Shown: in pieces, positions 18,401 through 26,588 of the stretch
How positions within the stretch are numbered: position 1 is the first letter of the stretch
Layout of the letters: each line of letters opens with the position of its first letter
Assembly: GCF_003958645.1 (NCBI RefSeq)
Contig: NZ_RXLO01000002.1
Coordinates: 124,001 to 188,000, forward strand
Length of the DNA stretch: 64,000 nucleotides
Source: Chitinophaga rhizosphaerae
GTDB taxonomy: Bacteria > Bacteroidota > Bacteroidia > Chitinophagales > Chitinophagaceae
Direction: 5' to 3'
The notes under the pieces: generated by a model
Told to the model about the DNA's origin: nothing
The model's database searches: none
Seen by the model: the letters and a program-made list of their open reading frames with translations, nothing else
Made by a program: the position numbers and the translations under genes

Positions 18401-19066
18401 GGACCTTCCATTACCGCGGCTACGCTGGAACCGGAGAACAATTACGGCCGCTTCCTCGACGATTTCGACAAAGCCGATTCCGCGCGGCTCTACGCCAATA
18501 AAAGTTACGCCGGCCTCCGCGGCACTTTCAGCATCGACACGCGCGACAATAAGCTGGTAGCCACGCGCGGCCTGCTCTGGAACACGAGCGTGCTCGGCAG
18601 CAAAGGCCTTACCGGCGCCAGCAACAACATGCTGCAGGTGCGGTCGGACATGAGCATCTACGCCAGTCTCGGGCTGCCGCCCAACGTAGTGCTCGTAACG
18701 CGGCTCGGCGGCGGTTATACCTGGGGCAACCCGGAATTCTTCCAGGCGCTGTCGCTGGGGGGAACGGCGAACCTCCGTGGTTTCCGCAACAACCGGTTCT
18801 CCGGCCACGGAATGTTCTATAATAACATGGAACTGCGCATCAAACTGTTCGACTTCACTTCCTACATCCTTCCCGGATCGGTAGGCATGATCGCATTCAA
18901 CGATGTGGGCCGCGTCTGGCTGCGGGGCGAAGACTCAGGGCAATGGCACAACGGCTTCGGCGGCGGGCTTTACTTCTCACCGGTCAATCTCGTGGTGGTA
19001 ACGGCCGTGCTGGGCCATTCGTCTGAAGGCACGTTGCCTTACGTGACGTTCGGGTTTAAATTCTGA
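15440..19066 (+). CDS. Fusion of metallophosphoesterase, kinase-like segment and outer-membrane barrel
   Basis: 1208 residues. The start is TTG 15440, overlapping the previous stop by four bases; it gives a clean signal peptide (MKYLALIFLACFSLRAIAQ) and no closer ATG does so. Part 1 (about 28-380) is a calcineurin-type metallophosphoesterase: IGDAGE, GDNVYPLG, PGNHDW near 105, HHPLRSHG near 208, GHEHT near 289. Part 2 (about 430-730) has kinase-like marks: a beta-3 type VLRSLVK with K457, then FIGDWDRH (574-580) and PRDRDQAF (601-608), the pattern of CotH and Fam20C-like atypical kinases. Part 3 (about 840-1208) is a BamA/Omp85-like 16-strand barrel ending in an aromatic residue (GFKF). Phosphatase and kinase-like parts would lie outside or in the periplasm. 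Part 2 function is inference. Confidence 0.8.
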   Translation: MKYLALIFLACFSLRAIAQDDSIQQRIILIGDAGEMRNGINPVVDAVRRNFKLNEGRHTVLFLGDNVYPLGLPSPLAKNFSEARATLDYQVNLVRGTAAKGIFVPGNHDWSKHRPDGWRQIRNQQQYIDSLKLPNVDFLPKDGCPGPLAVPLGDDVMLIVMDSEWWLYPGAKPGLESSCDQKTEDEVLAEIKDIAAANPGKLLVFAAHHPLRSHGIHGGYYTIKQHIFPLTDAKPYLYVPMPVIGSVYPLVRGVFGTREDLPHPLYKRLIRGIEGAIPADAPTVFVAGHEHTLQLINEGHRYFLVSGAGAKDSRVKQGPGSLFASKFYGYSVITVMKNGKVKVDFYNENDAAPIFSHSLFNLSEYRRHLAQEAAKPTPSSVTVAADPRYEKVNGFHRFMLGENYRKVWNTPLNFPVIDIDTVKGGLKVTKRGGGMQTRSLRLEDTSGREWVLRSLVKNPTSAVPEPLRETFAREIVQDQISASNPYAPLVVSSLAEKAGVPHTNPAFVYLPDDTALGIFRQDFANGVYLFEEREPVTASKTYNTLKVLEKLLEDNDNSVDQTAVLQARLLDFFIGDWDRHDDQWRWWAETKKKRKIFNPIPRDRDQAFFVNEGLIPRMASRAWLMPNIQGFRKNIPNINGLNFNPRYFDRNFLSNLPEEQWSKQSVEFSKLMTDEVIEVAVRQLPDSIRKLTGPMMVERLKARREILRQEALKYYRFLAKGVDVTGSQKNEQFTIDRLEGGKVRVTSRKISKSGDIEQKLFDRTFDPRHTREVAIYGLGGEDRFILTGDGNPRIRVRLIGGPEKDTYIDSVPRGGGKKALIYDLKQKEDSFAVGSRTGMRRSSHPDVVRYNRMAFKYKKLMPLVTGGFNLDDGLLLGLGMEYTGQGFRKDSFAVRHRFTGMHALATEAWQFRYEGQFNDVIGKSDLLLHGLARAPHNTVNFFGFGNETEYDKNKSDPPIRYYRSRFDFYSAEVMLRTRVAQNITFAVGPSITAATLEPENNYGRFLDDFDKADSARLYANKSYAGLRGTFSIDTRDNKLVATRGLLWNTSVLGSKGLTGASNNMLQVRSDMSIYASLGLPPNVVLVTRLGGGYTWGNPEFFQALSLGGTANLRGFRNNRFSGHGMFYNNMELRIKLFDFTSYILPGSVGMIAFNDVGRVWLRGEDSGQWHNGFGGGLYFSPVNLVVVTAVLGHSSEGTLPYVTFGFKF

Positions 19067-19087
19067 TCGTTTTATCCGATAGCGGAA

Positions 19088-19118
19088 AAGGCGTTCCCGG
19101 ACCGGGAGCGCCTTTTTT
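19088..19118 (+). terminator. Rho-independent terminator
   Basis: Eleven-pair stem (19088-19098 with 19104-19114, one G-U pair) with a 5-base loop and T-run at 19113-19118. It ends the lipoprotein/fusion operon. Confidence 0.85.
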
Positions 19119-19214
19119 CATGCCCCGATCCGAATTTATCATGCCTGCGATTTCACCAGTGGGATATTTATTATTCGTTAAATTACTATCCGTTTAAACC
19201 CAATCCCTATTTGT

Positions 19215-19757
19215 ATGATGAGAAAAAAACTGTTTCCCCTGGCGGCGATACTACTGATCGCTGCAGCATGTTCCAAAGACAAAGAAGCATTGAACAATGA
19301 AAAGCGCAAACCCAATACGAACGCGCTTTCCAATGTAACCTTTTATGAGTATCTGGGACAGGGCATTTCGTACGGCTACGCAAATCTTAAAACGGTCAAC
19401 ACATCAGGCGGCAACCTGTACATCGAGTACGATTACTCCGTATTGGGAGACGTCAGCCGCGTAAAGGCGAACGGCCTGATGCAACTGGATGTGAACAATC
19501 TCACCATCAGCGGCGCCGTCACCCATTGGCAATCTGTATCCGACACCGCCTGGATTTTCGACATCACGTCAACGGTTACCAGTGTATCCGTTCAAAAGAC
19601 CAATCCTGTCGGGTTAAGCTACACGGGTCAGGTGGCTGGTAATATGTCTGTCACGAAAAGACCGAAGAACCCCGGTGGTACTGGCACCGAATTTTTAGGG
19701 AATTATACTTTTAACAAGACTTTTAACGGAGTAGTCATACCTCCGCCTGAAAACTGA
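19215..19757 (+). CDS. Small lipoprotein of unknown function
   Basis: 180 residues. A lipoprotein signal ends in LLIAAAC, with the acylated Cys at about residue 19. The mature part is rich in beta-strand-like stretches (GNLYIEYDYSVLG, MQLDVNNLTISGAVTHW, SVSVQKTNPVG) and has no enzymatic motif I recognise. It is monocistronic: a terminator lies on each side (19088-19118 and 19771-19801). A double Met start (MMRKK) leaves the first codon uncertain by one. It is probably surface or periplasm-facing on the outer membrane. Confidence 0.7.
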   Translation: MMRKKLFPLAAILLIAAACSKDKEALNNEKRKPNTNALSNVTFYEYLGQGISYGYANLKTVNTSGGNLYIEYDYSVLGDVSRVKANGLMQLDVNNLTISGAVTHWQSVSDTAWIFDITSTVTSVSVQKTNPVGLSYTGQVAGNMSVTKRPKNPGGTGTEFLGNYTFNKTFNGVVIPPPEN

Positions 19758-19770
19758 TCGTAAACGACAA

Positions 19771-19801
19771 GGGCTGACCAAATCGGTCAGCCCTTTTTTT
19801 C
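19771..19801 (+). terminator. Rho-independent terminator
   Basis: Nine-base perfect stem (19771-19779 with 19785-19793), 5-base loop, then seven or more T residues. It ends the small lipoprotein gene and faces the end of the convergent GAF gene. Confidence 0.9.
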
Positions 19802-19816
19802 GTATTATGGCAATCT

Positions 19817-22198
19817 TTAATTGGCGTTTTCAGACGGAGCCGGCGCCGGCAAAGCGCGGCCCATGTTCACGCTGAGGCGGATGGCCTTGAGGCCGCTCAC
19901 GCCCTGGAGCTCTTCCAGGTCGAGCATTTCCACATCGCGGAGCAGCACGTCTTTGTCGATAAGGAAGTCGATAAATTTACGATATTCTTCCGCTTCACGG
20001 GTATACGAATATACGATGGCGATCTTGCCGGGCTGCGTGAGGCGCTCGTTGGTATCCCTGACCCGTACCTTGTCGATCCGTTTTTTCATGATCTCGTACC
20101 GCATGTTGTACGCTCCTTCCACATCGAACCGCCGTTCGTCTTTCCGGAAACTGATGGCGATGGGGTTGGAATGTGCGAGGATCAACTGCGTGGTTTGCAG
20201 CGGCAACGTGAGCGAAGGCGCCAGGTCGTGCGTGAGCCGTGCGATCTTCGCCATCGATGAAAGCTGCCACAGGCGAAGGTTTCGGAGGTACATCATGTCG
20301 AACTTGCGCTCCGGTGCTATCGACTGCCCGATGTAAATATTATACTCCACCCCGTCTGTCCGGTATTTTTCGAAGTAGCAGGGATAGGATTGCTGCAGTT
20401 CGTCTTTTTCCTTCTCCAGGAAATTGTTGATGACGGAATTGATTTCGCGCAGGCTCTCCTCGTACTCCCGGCGGTGGTGGTAGATGTGCCCCGTATGCTT
20501 GTCGATTTTCGTGAAGTATTCGTTGAGCAAGGGTTTGAGAGCATCCTCGCTGTCGTACAGGTGCCGGAAAGTGGGCGCGATCTCGTGGTCGAGGAATTCG
20601 TTGATCTTCACTTCGTCTTCCGCGAAAAGTGTGTCGTGCAGGCCGCTGAGCATCCGGTTGTTCTTGTATTGCAGTTCTTCCAGCAGCGGCAGATGCAAAC
20701 TGCCGTTGATGCTTCTGAACGTTTTCTGGATGAGCTGTAACTGCTCGCGAAGGTCGTCGCGGATGGCCGTTCCCCTTTCCACCGAACTGTTGCGGATATC
20801 CACGGCGCCATACAGCGGGTACACGTCTTCGAACAGGATGTTACCGATATCTTTCTGTTTCACGCCTTTCGGTGTGTGGAGATATTCCCAGGCCGCATCG
20901 GTAAACTTCCATTCCACAGCGGGTTGCAGGGCGGTGAACTGGTCTTTGATCACTTCGTTGATCCGCTCGTTGGCCAGCTCCACACTGCGGCGGAGCAACA
21001 TGGAGCCCAGCGCGTAGACGGGCTGCAGGTTGGCGAGTATTTCGAAATCCAGCGGGGTAGATCCGGAAGTGGCCAGCTCGAGCATTCCGAGCAGGTTATT
21101 TTCATGCAGGATCGGGAAGAGGATAAAACTCTTGATGCCGTGCAGCGGTAAATATTTGAGGAATGGATACAGCTCCACCGACTGCCGCGTCACTTCCGGA
21201 AGCACCAGCGGCAATGGATTGGCTTTGAGGAAGGTCATGAGCTGATCGTTGAGCGACAACCGCTCCTGTTCGCTTCTCGCACTGCTGAAAATGATGCTCT
21301 GCGAAACGTACGTTGTTTCGAGAACGCTGCGGTTGTTGACTTTCAGGAACGGAACGAGGTGAACGTTCAGGTCTTCGCGGCCTGCCAGTGTCTTGAGGTA
21401 CTCCCGCGCCTGGGTATAGGTTTTCAGCTCATTGTCTTTCCGGATGTTGAGGATGAGGCTCTTCAGGCCGTTCACCACATAATCCCGCGTCACGTCCTGG
21501 ATCGTCCAGATCACGAACCCTTCCAGCGCAAACGCGTCCAGCGGAACGAGCTGTTGCAGGATGGAAAGGTCCTGCGACCGGAAGTCGCCGGCGCAGATGC
21601 TTCCGCAATCCAGCTTGGGCAATTCGCCTTTCAGCCTAACGTCCACGAACCGCGGATCGATATTCACTTTGATATATTGCGTAAGCCCTTCGCCGTTAAA
21701 GGAAATGGGATGCACGATTTCTGTATCGTAATTGATCTGGAGGTTGTACCAGCGTTCCAGGATCAGTTTGTAGAGCCAGGAAAGCTTGTCGCGGCGGATC
21801 TTTTCGGGAGACATGCCTTTGGGCATGGCCAGCAGTTCCTTCCCATCTTCCGAAAAAATCTGCTGGAACTTGTCCGAATAGTAAAATATGGCGAAGCGAT
21901 ACGGTACGCCGATGCCGAAAATATCGCGGGAATCGTCTATGGTGACGGGAAACACGGTGGCGGTCACGAGGTCCAGGTATTCCTGGTATTTAGCAACATC
22001 CACATCACTGGCGAGGGGTTGGCTCAGTTCGGGATTGCTTTCGAAATGCCTTACGATTTCGGAGAAGAATGCGGCCCTGGACCCCTTGGCCTTTTTCGCC
22101 TTGTCTTTCATGAAGCGCACGAAAGGGACGAAAGAGATATGGCTCTCAATCAGATGTTCCTCTATCAGCTGATCCCGGTTTGCGGTAAGTATCTTCAT
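19817..22198 (-). CDS. Large cytoplasmic GAF-domain protein
   Basis: 793 residues without signal peptide or membrane helix. A GAF-like domain can be read around residues 280-430: FLKANPLPLVLPEV, HGIKSFILFPILHENNLLGMLELAT and a following helix. The flanks are long helical regions with charged stretches and no kinase, cyclase or HTH motif. Such proteins are conserved in Bacteroidota but uncharacterised; a ligand-sensing scaffold is a reasonable guess. It starts 67 bases after the HExxH membrane gene on the same strand and ends near the terminator of the convergent lipoprotein gene. Confidence 0.65.
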   Translation of the reverse strand: MKILTANRDQLIEEHLIESHISFVPFVRFMKDKAKKAKGSRAAFFSEIVRHFESNPELSQPLASDVDVAKYQEYLDLVTATVFPVTIDDSRDIFGIGVPYRFAIFYYSDKFQQIFSEDGKELLAMPKGMSPEKIRRDKLSWLYKLILERWYNLQINYDTEIVHPISFNGEGLTQYIKVNIDPRFVDVRLKGELPKLDCGSICAGDFRSQDLSILQQLVPLDAFALEGFVIWTIQDVTRDYVVNGLKSLILNIRKDNELKTYTQAREYLKTLAGREDLNVHLVPFLKVNNRSVLETTYVSQSIIFSSARSEQERLSLNDQLMTFLKANPLPLVLPEVTRQSVELYPFLKYLPLHGIKSFILFPILHENNLLGMLELATSGSTPLDFEILANLQPVYALGSMLLRRSVELANERINEVIKDQFTALQPAVEWKFTDAAWEYLHTPKGVKQKDIGNILFEDVYPLYGAVDIRNSSVERGTAIRDDLREQLQLIQKTFRSINGSLHLPLLEELQYKNNRMLSGLHDTLFAEDEVKINEFLDHEIAPTFRHLYDSEDALKPLLNEYFTKIDKHTGHIYHHRREYEESLREINSVINNFLEKEKDELQQSYPCYFEKYRTDGVEYNIYIGQSIAPERKFDMMYLRNLRLWQLSSMAKIARLTHDLAPSLTLPLQTTQLILAHSNPIAISFRKDERRFDVEGAYNMRYEIMKKRIDKVRVRDTNERLTQPGKIAIVYSYTREAEEYRKFIDFLIDKDVLLRDVEMLDLEELQGVSGLKAIRLSVNMGRALPAPAPSENAN

Positions 22199-22265
22199 AA
22201 TTTTCTAAACCTTTATGGCTAACAGCGACAGTGCAGGATAACAGAATGTCTGGGGGGAATAATTG

Positions 22266-22892
22266 CTAGGGCAAAGTTACGTAAAAATACGAAATCCGGG
22301 CATCGGCGTCGTCGAAGGTGAGCGGTTGCTGTTTCCGGAAGCGGTGCATAAAGCCGCAAAGCCCGAGATCGCCCATGCAGCAAAGCGTATGGAATGCGTA
22401 CATCCCGAGGAAAAAGGCCTTCCAGCCCGGGGGCGCCAGCCAGGCAGCCGCACCCATGGCGGCGGAAAGAACGACAAAGGGCCCCAAGGCAATAACGAGG
22501 AACTGCCGGTAATTCACGGCAAAATTGTGGGCCACGGCGTAAAACATAAGCTTTTTCCAGACCACGCCGTACCGGACGTCGCGGGCGCCGAACAACCGGA
22601 ACAGCTGCCCGTGGATCAGTTCGTGGATGGGAATGAGGAGGAAAACGGCTGCCACCCCGGCGAGGAACCACTGGATGAAAGCGCCTGGGGTCAACGTCCC
22701 TGTTTTCTTCCAATACACGATGCCCAGGGCCAGCAAGCCCCCGGCTATCATGAGGGCTGCCAGGAGGAGCCAGTAGAAAAGGGAACCCCTGCGCATACCG
22801 TCCTTCACCGGCACCAGCAGCTCACTTATCGGGAAAGCAGCCAGCTCCGTGTAGCCTCGGGCCTGAAGTTCGTCGCGCAGGGGTGAATGCAT
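22266..22892 (-). CDS. DUF3267-type membrane protein with HExxH motif
   Basis: 208 residues with at least four hydrophobic segments. A zinc-protease-like HELIHGQ sits at the end of the second pair of helices (PIHELIHGQLFRLFG), and a second polar site, MGDLGLCGFMHR, comes later. This is the DUF3267 pattern, a group related to site-2-protease-like membrane metalloproteins; activity has not been shown for the family to my knowledge. It starts 5 bases after the lysA stop, so it is probably in the lysA transcript. Confidence 0.7.
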   Translation of the reverse strand: MHSPLRDELQARGYTELAAFPISELLVPVKDGMRRGSLFYWLLLAALMIAGGLLALGIVYWKKTGTLTPGAFIQWFLAGVAAVFLLIPIHELIHGQLFRLFGARDVRYGVVWKKLMFYAVAHNFAVNYRQFLVIALGPFVVLSAAMGAAAWLAPPGWKAFFLGMYAFHTLCCMGDLGLCGFMHRFRKQQPLTFDDADARISYFYVTLP

Positions 22893-22897
22893 ATTTT

Positions 22898-24124
22898 TTA
22901 CAGGGAGATTTCCACCTGGTTCTTCAGCAGGTCGTCGATCGTATCGCGCCGGCGGATGAGGTGGGCCTTCCCGTCTTTCACCAGCACTTCGGCGGGTTTC
23001 AGGCGGGAGTTAAAGTTGCTGGACATCTCGAAACCATAGGCGCCGGCGTTGTAAAACACCAGGAAATCGCCTTCGCGCACCTCGGCGATCTTGCGGTCCC
23101 AGCCGAAAGTGTCCGTTTCGCAGATATTGCCCACAACGGTATAGATACGCTCCGTGCCTTTCGGGTTGGAGATATTTTTGATGAGGTGGAAAGAGTCGTA
23201 GAACATGGGGCGGATCAGGTGGTTGAAACCGCTGTTCACGCCTACGAACACGGTGGCCGTGGTCTGTTTGATCACATTGGCCTTTACGACGAAATAACCG
23301 CACTGGCTCACGAGGAATTTTCCCGGTTCGAACCAGAGCTGCAGGGGCCGTTTGTACGACTTGGCGAACTTATTGAAAGCCTCGCTCAGCTTACGTCCGA
23401 GCAGATCGATGTCCGTTTCCGGATCACCCTGCTGGTAAGCCACTTTGAAGCCGCTGCCGAGGTCGATGAACTCCAGGTCGGGGAAATGCTCGGTCATTTC
23501 GAACATGATCTCCACGCCGCGCAGGAACACGTCTACGTCCTTGATCTCGGAGCCCGTATGCATGTGGAGCCCTGTCACCTTTAGTTTCGTGCTTTTCACG
23601 ATCCGCTCGATGTGGCGCATCTGGTGGATCGAGATACCGAACTTGCTGTCTACGTGCCCGGTCGAAATCTTGAAGTTGCCGCCCGCCATGATGTGCGGGT
23701 TCAGCCGGATGCAGATCGGGTAGCTGTCGCCGAACTGGTTGCCGAACTGCTCCAGGATGGAAATGTTGTCGATATTGAGGTTCACGCCCAATTCCTTGGC
23801 CGCGACAATCTCGCCGAGATCCACGCAGTTGGGCGTAAAAATGATGTTTTTCGGATCGAAACCGGCTTTCAGCCCCAACTGCACTTCCTGGATGCTCACG
23901 GTGTCGAGCCCGCAGCCGATGGAGTTGATGTAACGAAGCACGTTGATGTTCGTCAGCGCCTTGCAGGCGTAGAAAAAGCGCGCATCGGCCTTGCTGAAGG
24001 CAGTTTTCAGCTTTTCATACTGGGTTTTGATCTTCTCGGCGTGATAGATATACACCGGGGTGCCGAATTCCTGCGCTGTTTTTACGAGAAAGTCCGCGCT
24101 GAGTACGTCGCTTTGTTTAGCCAT
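22898..24124 (-). CDS. lysA: Diaminopimelate decarboxylase
   Basis: About 408 residues from ATG 24124 (MAKQSDVLSADFL); the frame is open upstream to 24370 but that part overlaps the S4 gene and is not protein-like. The fold III PLP enzyme shows the Schiff-base lysine in FFYACKALTN, GLHMHTGSEI, the phosphate-binding LGSGFKV, and the second-site CETDTF and YGFEMSSNFN segments. It decarboxylates meso-diaminopimelate to lysine, the last step of lysine synthesis. It lies 38 bases downstream of the S4/Hsp15 gene and immediately before the HExxH gene. Confidence 0.9.
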   Translation of the reverse strand: MAKQSDVLSADFLVKTAQEFGTPVYIYHAEKIKTQYEKLKTAFSKADARFFYACKALTNINVLRYINSIGCGLDTVSIQEVQLGLKAGFDPKNIIFTPNCVDLGEIVAAKELGVNLNIDNISILEQFGNQFGDSYPICIRLNPHIMAGGNFKISTGHVDSKFGISIHQMRHIERIVKSTKLKVTGLHMHTGSEIKDVDVFLRGVEIMFEMTEHFPDLEFIDLGSGFKVAYQQGDPETDIDLLGRKLSEAFNKFAKSYKRPLQLWFEPGKFLVSQCGYFVVKANVIKQTTATVFVGVNSGFNHLIRPMFYDSFHLIKNISNPKGTERIYTVVGNICETDTFGWDRKIAEVREGDFLVFYNAGAYGFEMSSNFNSRLKPAEVLVKDGKAHLIRRRDTIDDLLKNQVEISL

Positions 24125-24162
24125 TGTATCGGGTAAATTGAATGTGCGAAAATAATAAGAAA

Positions 24163-24549
24163 TTAATCTTCCTGCATAAAATCGTCGAGGTCGCGGCGTT
24201 CTTTCTTTGTGGGGCGCCCGATTTTGCTCTGCCGTTTGCCGGTATCGAAGCTGGAAGCCACGCGCTTGTTGGGGTCCAGGTCTTCTTCCGGGGTGAGGTC
24301 GATGTAATATTTGATCGCTTCCGAATACGCCTGGCGGTTGGCGAGCAGGCCCGTCACCTTCACTTTCCATTTACGCGCGTCGCCACGGATATCGAATTCA
24401 TCGCCGATGTTCACGGCCCTGGCGGCTTTGACGGACACGCCATTCAGTTTGACCCTGCCCGCATCGCACGCTGCGGCGGCGGCCGAGCGGGTTTTGAACA
24501 CCCTGATCGACCATAGATATTTGTCTACACGCAGTTTTTCAGCTGTCAT
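24163..24549 (-). CDS. hslR: S4-domain RNA-binding heat-shock protein (Hsp15-like)
   Basis: About 128 residues from ATG 24549. The S4 fold is clear: LRVDKYLWSIRVFKTRSAA, then GRVKLNGVSVKAAR and VNIGDEFDI. A basic tail (RQSKIGRPTKKERRDLDDF) follows, as in Hsp15. The E. coli protein binds 50S subunits carrying stalled nascent chains. The start is set by homology to the S4 family; the frame is open to 24657, but a promoter-like TAnnTTTG element lies only five bases upstream of this ATG, suggesting a very short or absent leader. Confidence 0.85.
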   Translation of the reverse strand: MTAEKLRVDKYLWSIRVFKTRSAAAAACDAGRVKLNGVSVKAARAVNIGDEFDIRGDARKWKVKVTGLLANRQAYSEAIKYYIDLTPEEDLDPNKRVASSFDTGKRQSKIGRPTKKERRDLDDFMQED

Positions 24550-24553
24550 CCTG

Positions 24554-24586
24554 CAAAAATACGAAACGCGCGTTTTCCTGCACAAC
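24554..24586 (-). promoter_or_regulatory. Putative promoter for the S4/Hsp15 gene
   Basis: On the minus strand a TATTTTTG box (24554-24561) matches the Bacteroidota -7 consensus TAnnTTTG; a GTTG near 24583-24586 is about 21 bases upstream. The predicted start lies at or within a few bases of the ATG at 24549. Confidence 0.4.
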
Positions 24587-24659
24587 GCTGTTTGACGTAT
24601 GCCGGTCGTCCGGAGACTGCCGCGTTCATCCGCCACAATCCAATCATAACCAATCACTT

Positions 24660-25285
24660 ATCTCCCAACTAACATTACTTTTGGAGCCGAAGGTCAGGAG
24701 GCGCGACTGGTCATCGGTATACGCGCTGCCGAAGGGTGATCATTACCCGCGTTCCATGTAGCTGGGGGGTAAGGCAATTACCACGTCAAAGCGCCTCCAC
24801 TTATCCACATCATATGCGCAAGACAAGCGATACATGGTATTATGCATGTCGTTTAAAGTGGTCCGGCCGGTCAATTCCGTCATAGAAATTTCATTATCCA
24901 CATTTTCATGCGTTTAAAGACGATAGACCAGCATATACGGAGCCGCACTTTTTATCCGGATCTTCATAAAAACAACAGTATGGTACGATCATTAGCCGTG
25001 AAATGGGTCGAATACCCCAAAGCCCCGGAAATTCCGGGAGCTTTGGGGGAATGGCTTGCTGAAGCAACAGCATTTATTGGAGCCTTACAGGTATCGCTAC
25101 ATAAAAACCACGGACTACCGGCAAAAGCCCCCCTTGGCGAAGGCCTTCCAGATAAAGCATTACTGGCAAAATCCAACCGCGGGAGGTGATAAAGCCATAC
25201 AGCCACAACGGCTGGACCTGGCGCTGGATATGCAGACCAGGATTTCTAAACCAGTCCAGTTTTTTCTGGACAGATCATTGTGCAT
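24660..25285. other. Gene-poor stretch, no supported gene
   Basis: About 625 bases between the S4 gene and the terminator of the lytic transglycosylase. Short open frames exist (for example from 24908 for 93 codons and from 25056 onwards), but neither has recognisable motifs and they overlap. Bases 25000-25220 read as protein-like in two successive frames, which could be a decayed gene. No RNA structure was recognised. Confidence 0.4.
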
Positions 25286-25320
25286 AAAAAAAAGCGCCAT
25301 GGCAAATGGCGCTTTTTTCT
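25286..25320 (-). terminator. Bidirectional Rho-independent terminator
   Basis: Eight-base stem AGCGCCAT / ATGGCGCT (25293-25300 with 25306-25313) flanked by A-run 25286-25293 and T-run 25313-25318. It ends the lytic transglycosylase gene on the minus strand and can work in both directions. Confidence 0.85.
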
Positions 25321-25334
25321 ATATCGGAATGAAT

Positions 25335-26573
25335 TTATTTTTTCCGGGTAGTGGTCCGTTTTTTCACCGGTGCTTTTTTGGCGACGGGCTTTTTAACGGC
25401 AGCTTTCACCTCGGGCTTTTTCACCGGTGCAGGGAACCTGCTTCTGTCTACGGTGGCGGCCTTGTCATCCAGGGTCATCTGGAGGGATTCTTTGAGGATT
25501 TCATCTTTTTCGGCCTGGAAGAGTTTCATTTTCTCTTTCGGAACGCGGAGGTCGTAGCTATTGGATTCTCCGGCGAGAGCCTGTGAGAAACCGGGATTGA
25601 GCCTTTCCAGCTCGTTGGTTTCCATCGCGAGTTTTTTGGCGATGGCTTCGAGCCGGTATTTACCGGAGATGTTGAACTCAACGGTGTTGAACAAATCTTC
25701 TTCGGTGAGGGGGGCCGCTTTTCTGAATTCGGCGGCGGTACTCATTCTGGCTGCAGGCAAAGACACTTTGGCCGTGTAATTGCTGCCTACGCCGAAGAAG
25801 GTGTTGAACCTGTCGAGGATATAACCGGTGGCGATGAATTTATACACATGGGAGCGGGATTCTGCGGGCAGGAAATACTGGATTCCCCAGAAATCGCTAC
25901 GGCCGCTGATCCGTTGTGCACGCTGAACACCGCCGGCGCCGCAGTTGTATGCGGCTACTACCAGCAACCAGTCGTCGAACTGATTATAGAGCTCATTAAG
26001 GTATTTGGCGGCAGCCACGGTGGATTTGTAAATATCCTTCCGTTCGTCCACTTTTTTACCGACGTTAAGCCCGAAGATGCGGGCGGTGCCGCTCATGAAC
26101 TGCCACATGCCTACGGCGCCTACGCGGGAGCGGGCGTTGTGCATAAGGCTGGATTCGATCACGGCGAGGTATTTCATTTCCTCGGGAATACCGTGGTCAA
26201 GGAATACCTTTTCGATCATCACGAAATATGGCGCTGACCGTTCAACCATCACCGCGAGGTGTTGGGAATAGCGGGTGGCATAATCGTTGATATAATTCTT
26301 TACGAAATTATTGTTCATCTGTTCGTACACCTTCGGTGTTCTGATAACAGATGGAAGAGCCTGGGCGGCTCTTTTTACCGAAGCGCTGGCAGGAGCCCCG
26401 TGCACCGTCGTGTCTTTGGGAAGGTGCGCGGACTTTTTCAAGGTAACGGAGGTATCGGCGGATGCATCCTGGATCGGATACACCATCTCCTTATTCACCT
26501 CAACGCTGGCGGCAACCACACTGGTACTCCCCACTAAAGCCGGCAATGATAGAAGTAAAAAGACTTTCGTCAT
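25335..26573 (-). CDS. mltD: Exported lytic transglycosylase, MltD-like
   Basis: 412 residues with a signal peptide (to about VVAASVE, residue 24). The SLT domain spans about 120-270, with catalytic Glu in LAVIESSLMHNA, GAVGMWQFM, then YLNELYNQFDDWLL and AAYNCGAGGVQRA. A LysM-like stretch is suggested near 305-345 (FNISGKYRLEAIAKKLAM). The end is Lys/Arg/Ala-rich (VKKPVAKKAPVKKRTTTRKK), unusual for the family and perhaps a cell-wall or nucleic-acid contact. It cleaves peptidoglycan glycan strands to anhydro-muropeptides. It ends at the 25286-25320 terminator and lies 15 bases after gatA. Confidence 0.85.
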   Translation of the reverse strand: MTKVFLLLSLPALVGSTSVVAASVEVNKEMVYPIQDASADTSVTLKKSAHLPKDTTVHGAPASASVKRAAQALPSVIRTPKVYEQMNNNFVKNYINDYATRYSQHLAVMVERSAPYFVMIEKVFLDHGIPEEMKYLAVIESSLMHNARSRVGAVGMWQFMSGTARIFGLNVGKKVDERKDIYKSTVAAAKYLNELYNQFDDWLLVVAAYNCGAGGVQRAQRISGRSDFWGIQYFLPAESRSHVYKFIATGYILDRFNTFFGVGSNYTAKVSLPAARMSTAAEFRKAAPLTEEDLFNTVEFNISGKYRLEAIAKKLAMETNELERLNPGFSQALAGESNSYDLRVPKEKMKLFQAEKDEILKESLQMTLDDKAATVDRSRFPAPVKKPEVKAAVKKPVAKKAPVKKRTTTRKK

Positions 26574-26588
26574 ACGCGTTGGTTTGTT

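Noticed and set aside
15653..18808. 1051-codon minus-strand frame opposite the fusion gene
   Set aside because: It is a long antisense frame expected from biased codon use in a GC-rich gene; no motif.
22898..24370. Longer lysA start at 24370
   Set aside because: The extra 82 residues overlap the S4 gene and are not lysA-like.
24908..25189. 93-codon frame in the gap
   Set aside because: No recognised domain and overlaps other open frames; kept only as a possible remnant.
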